Assembly: GCA_020351895.1 (NCBI GenBank)
Contig: CP070672.1
Coordinates: 2,045,813 to 2,053,038, forward strand
Reading direction: 5' to 3'
From: Thermoplasmata archaeon
Lineage (GTDB): Archaea > Thermoplasmatota > Thermoplasmata > GCA-020350865
DNA length: 7,226 nucleotides
Position numbers and translations under genes: made by a program. This document shows, in pieces, positions 6,523 through 7,226 of the stretch. Position 1 is the stretch's first letter; each line of letters opens with the position of its first letter. The notes under the pieces are model-generated. The model ran no database searches. It saw only the letters and a list, made by a program, of their open reading frames with translations, and was not told the DNA's origin.

Positions 6523-7226
6523 ATGGCTCACAATCCATTCAAATACGGCGTCGTAGTGACAGGGGAAGATTTTGTTGATAGAAAGGAAGAAATAGACATT
6601 CTTTACAGGGAGGTATCCAGTGGAAAGAGCATTATTTTGTACTCGCAAAGGCGCCTTGGCAAAACGTCGCTTCTGATCGAGTTCATCAATAGAAAAGCCA
6701 AGAAGATGATACCGGTCTATATAGATCTGTACGGTATGACCACAAAGGAGGACCTTGCCATACAGATGGTGAACAATGTTATAAATGCAGCATATACCAA
6801 TTTGGATAAGATAAGGAATGCTATAAGGGATTTCTTCATCAACCTGAAACCAAAAGTAATCATATCGACGGATGGTAAGATCACATTGGACCTTTCGACA
6901 AAAAAAACCTATGATGAAGAGGAACTAGTTGAAATTTTCGACTTCGCAGAAAAGGTGGCAAAGGAAAAGAAAAAACAGATCGTGATGATATTCGATGAAT
7001 TTCAGGAAATCGCAATGCTGAACGGTCTAAATATGGAGAAACTTATGAGGTCAAGATTTCAACATCATAAAAAAGTCTGCTATGTTTTTTCTGGAAGTAA
7101 GGAACACTTACTTCGCCAGATGTTCGAAGAAAAATCACGTGCATTTTTCAAATTTGCCCGGCCGTTATCCCTAGGTCCAATTCAAAAAGGTGAGTTCACT
7201 CCTTTTATCAAAGGCAAATTCAAGAC
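6523..7226 (+). CDS. Archaeal-type P-loop ATPase (STAND/AAA-like, ATPase_2 family); 3' end outside window
   Basis: The first 234 residues are present and the frame is open at the right edge. The N-terminus (NPFKYG, then a gap, then FVDRKEEI) matches the lead-in typical of archaeal ATPases, whose usual form is FVGREEEL. Walker A is SQRRLGKTSLL with K47 and T48. Walker B is IVMIFDEFQE with D158 and E159. A sensor-like strand, CYVFSGSKEHLL, lies at about 186-197. Members of this family usually run to about 350-480 residues and carry a C-terminal winged helix and often a nuclease-like domain, which would lie outside the window. The family binds and hydrolyses ATP, but most members have no known cellular role. 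Several have been proposed to belong to mobile or defence contexts. The gene follows the nuclease fusion on the same strand after 67 bp, yet has its own controlled promoter, so the two are probably not one simple operon. Confidence 0.9.
   Translation, partial: MAHNPFKYGVVVTGEDFVDRKEEIDILYREVSSGKSIILYSQRRLGKTSLLIEFINRKAKKMIPVYIDLYGMTTKEDLAIQMVNNVINAAYTNLDKIRNAIRDFFINLKPKVIISTDGKITLDLSTKKTYDEEELVEIFDFAEKVAKEKKKQIVMIFDEFQEIAMLNGLNMEKLMRSRFQHHKKVCYVFSGSKEHLLRQMFEEKSRAFFKFARPLSLGPIQKGEFTPFIKGKFK

Noticed and set aside
6400..6648. Minus-strand ORF of 82 residues over the ATPase promoter
   Set aside because: It is antisense to two better supported genes, and its Tyr-rich middle is just the TATA-rich operator region read backwards.

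Overview
The window looks like a piece of an archaeal chromosome, most likely from a Thermoplasmata-type euryarchaeote. Three things point there: an archaeal-type P-loop ATPase, TATA boxes placed for leaderless or near-leaderless transcripts, and a giant surface subtilase carrying a cytoplasmic winged-helix/zinc-ribbon head and Asn-Gly repeats, an arrangement I associate with Thermoplasmata such as Aciduliprofundum-like and sediment lineages. The lineage assignment is inference from recall, not from a marker gene.

Layout. (1) Positions 1-4675, minus strand: one uninterrupted open frame of at least 1558 codons, running off the left edge. It encodes a membrane-anchored S8 (subtilisin-like) peptidase. 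In order it carries a winged HTH, a zinc ribbon, an NG-repeat linker, one membrane segment, two 'IDGxFxDW' beta-sandwich domains, a propeptide-like region, the S8 catalytic domain with all catalytic residues, a C-terminal beta-sandwich and the start of a CARDB-like domain. It has a GTG start behind a perfect AGGAGG. (2) Positions 4676-5483: about 0.8 kb with no intact large gene. It holds the peptidase promoter and a possible 14-residue leader ORF, a short plus-strand ORF that looks like the C-terminal stub of a GIY-YIG nuclease, a C-rich spacer, and a cluster of about 25-bp repeats (three good and at least two decayed copies) ending at a TATA-like element. (3) Positions 5484-6455, plus strand: a 323-residue protein joining a transposase-like zinc ribbon and HTH to a RecB/Cas4-type PD-(D/E)XK nuclease domain. 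(4) Positions 6456-6522: a compact promoter with three palindromic boxes around a TATA box. (5) Position 6523 to the right edge, plus strand: the first 234 codons of an archaeal STAND/AAA-like ATPase with intact Walker A and B motifs.

How the parts may work together. The peptidase is transcribed away from the rest and is probably an independent protein-degrading surface enzyme. The right half, consisting of the iteron-like repeats, the zinc-ribbon/HTH/nuclease fusion and the separately controlled ATPase, together with the nearby GIY-YIG remnant, reads as accessory DNA. The most interesting candidates for something undescribed are the nuclease fusion with its upstream repeats, and the peptidase whose cytoplasmic end is a predicted DNA-binding module.
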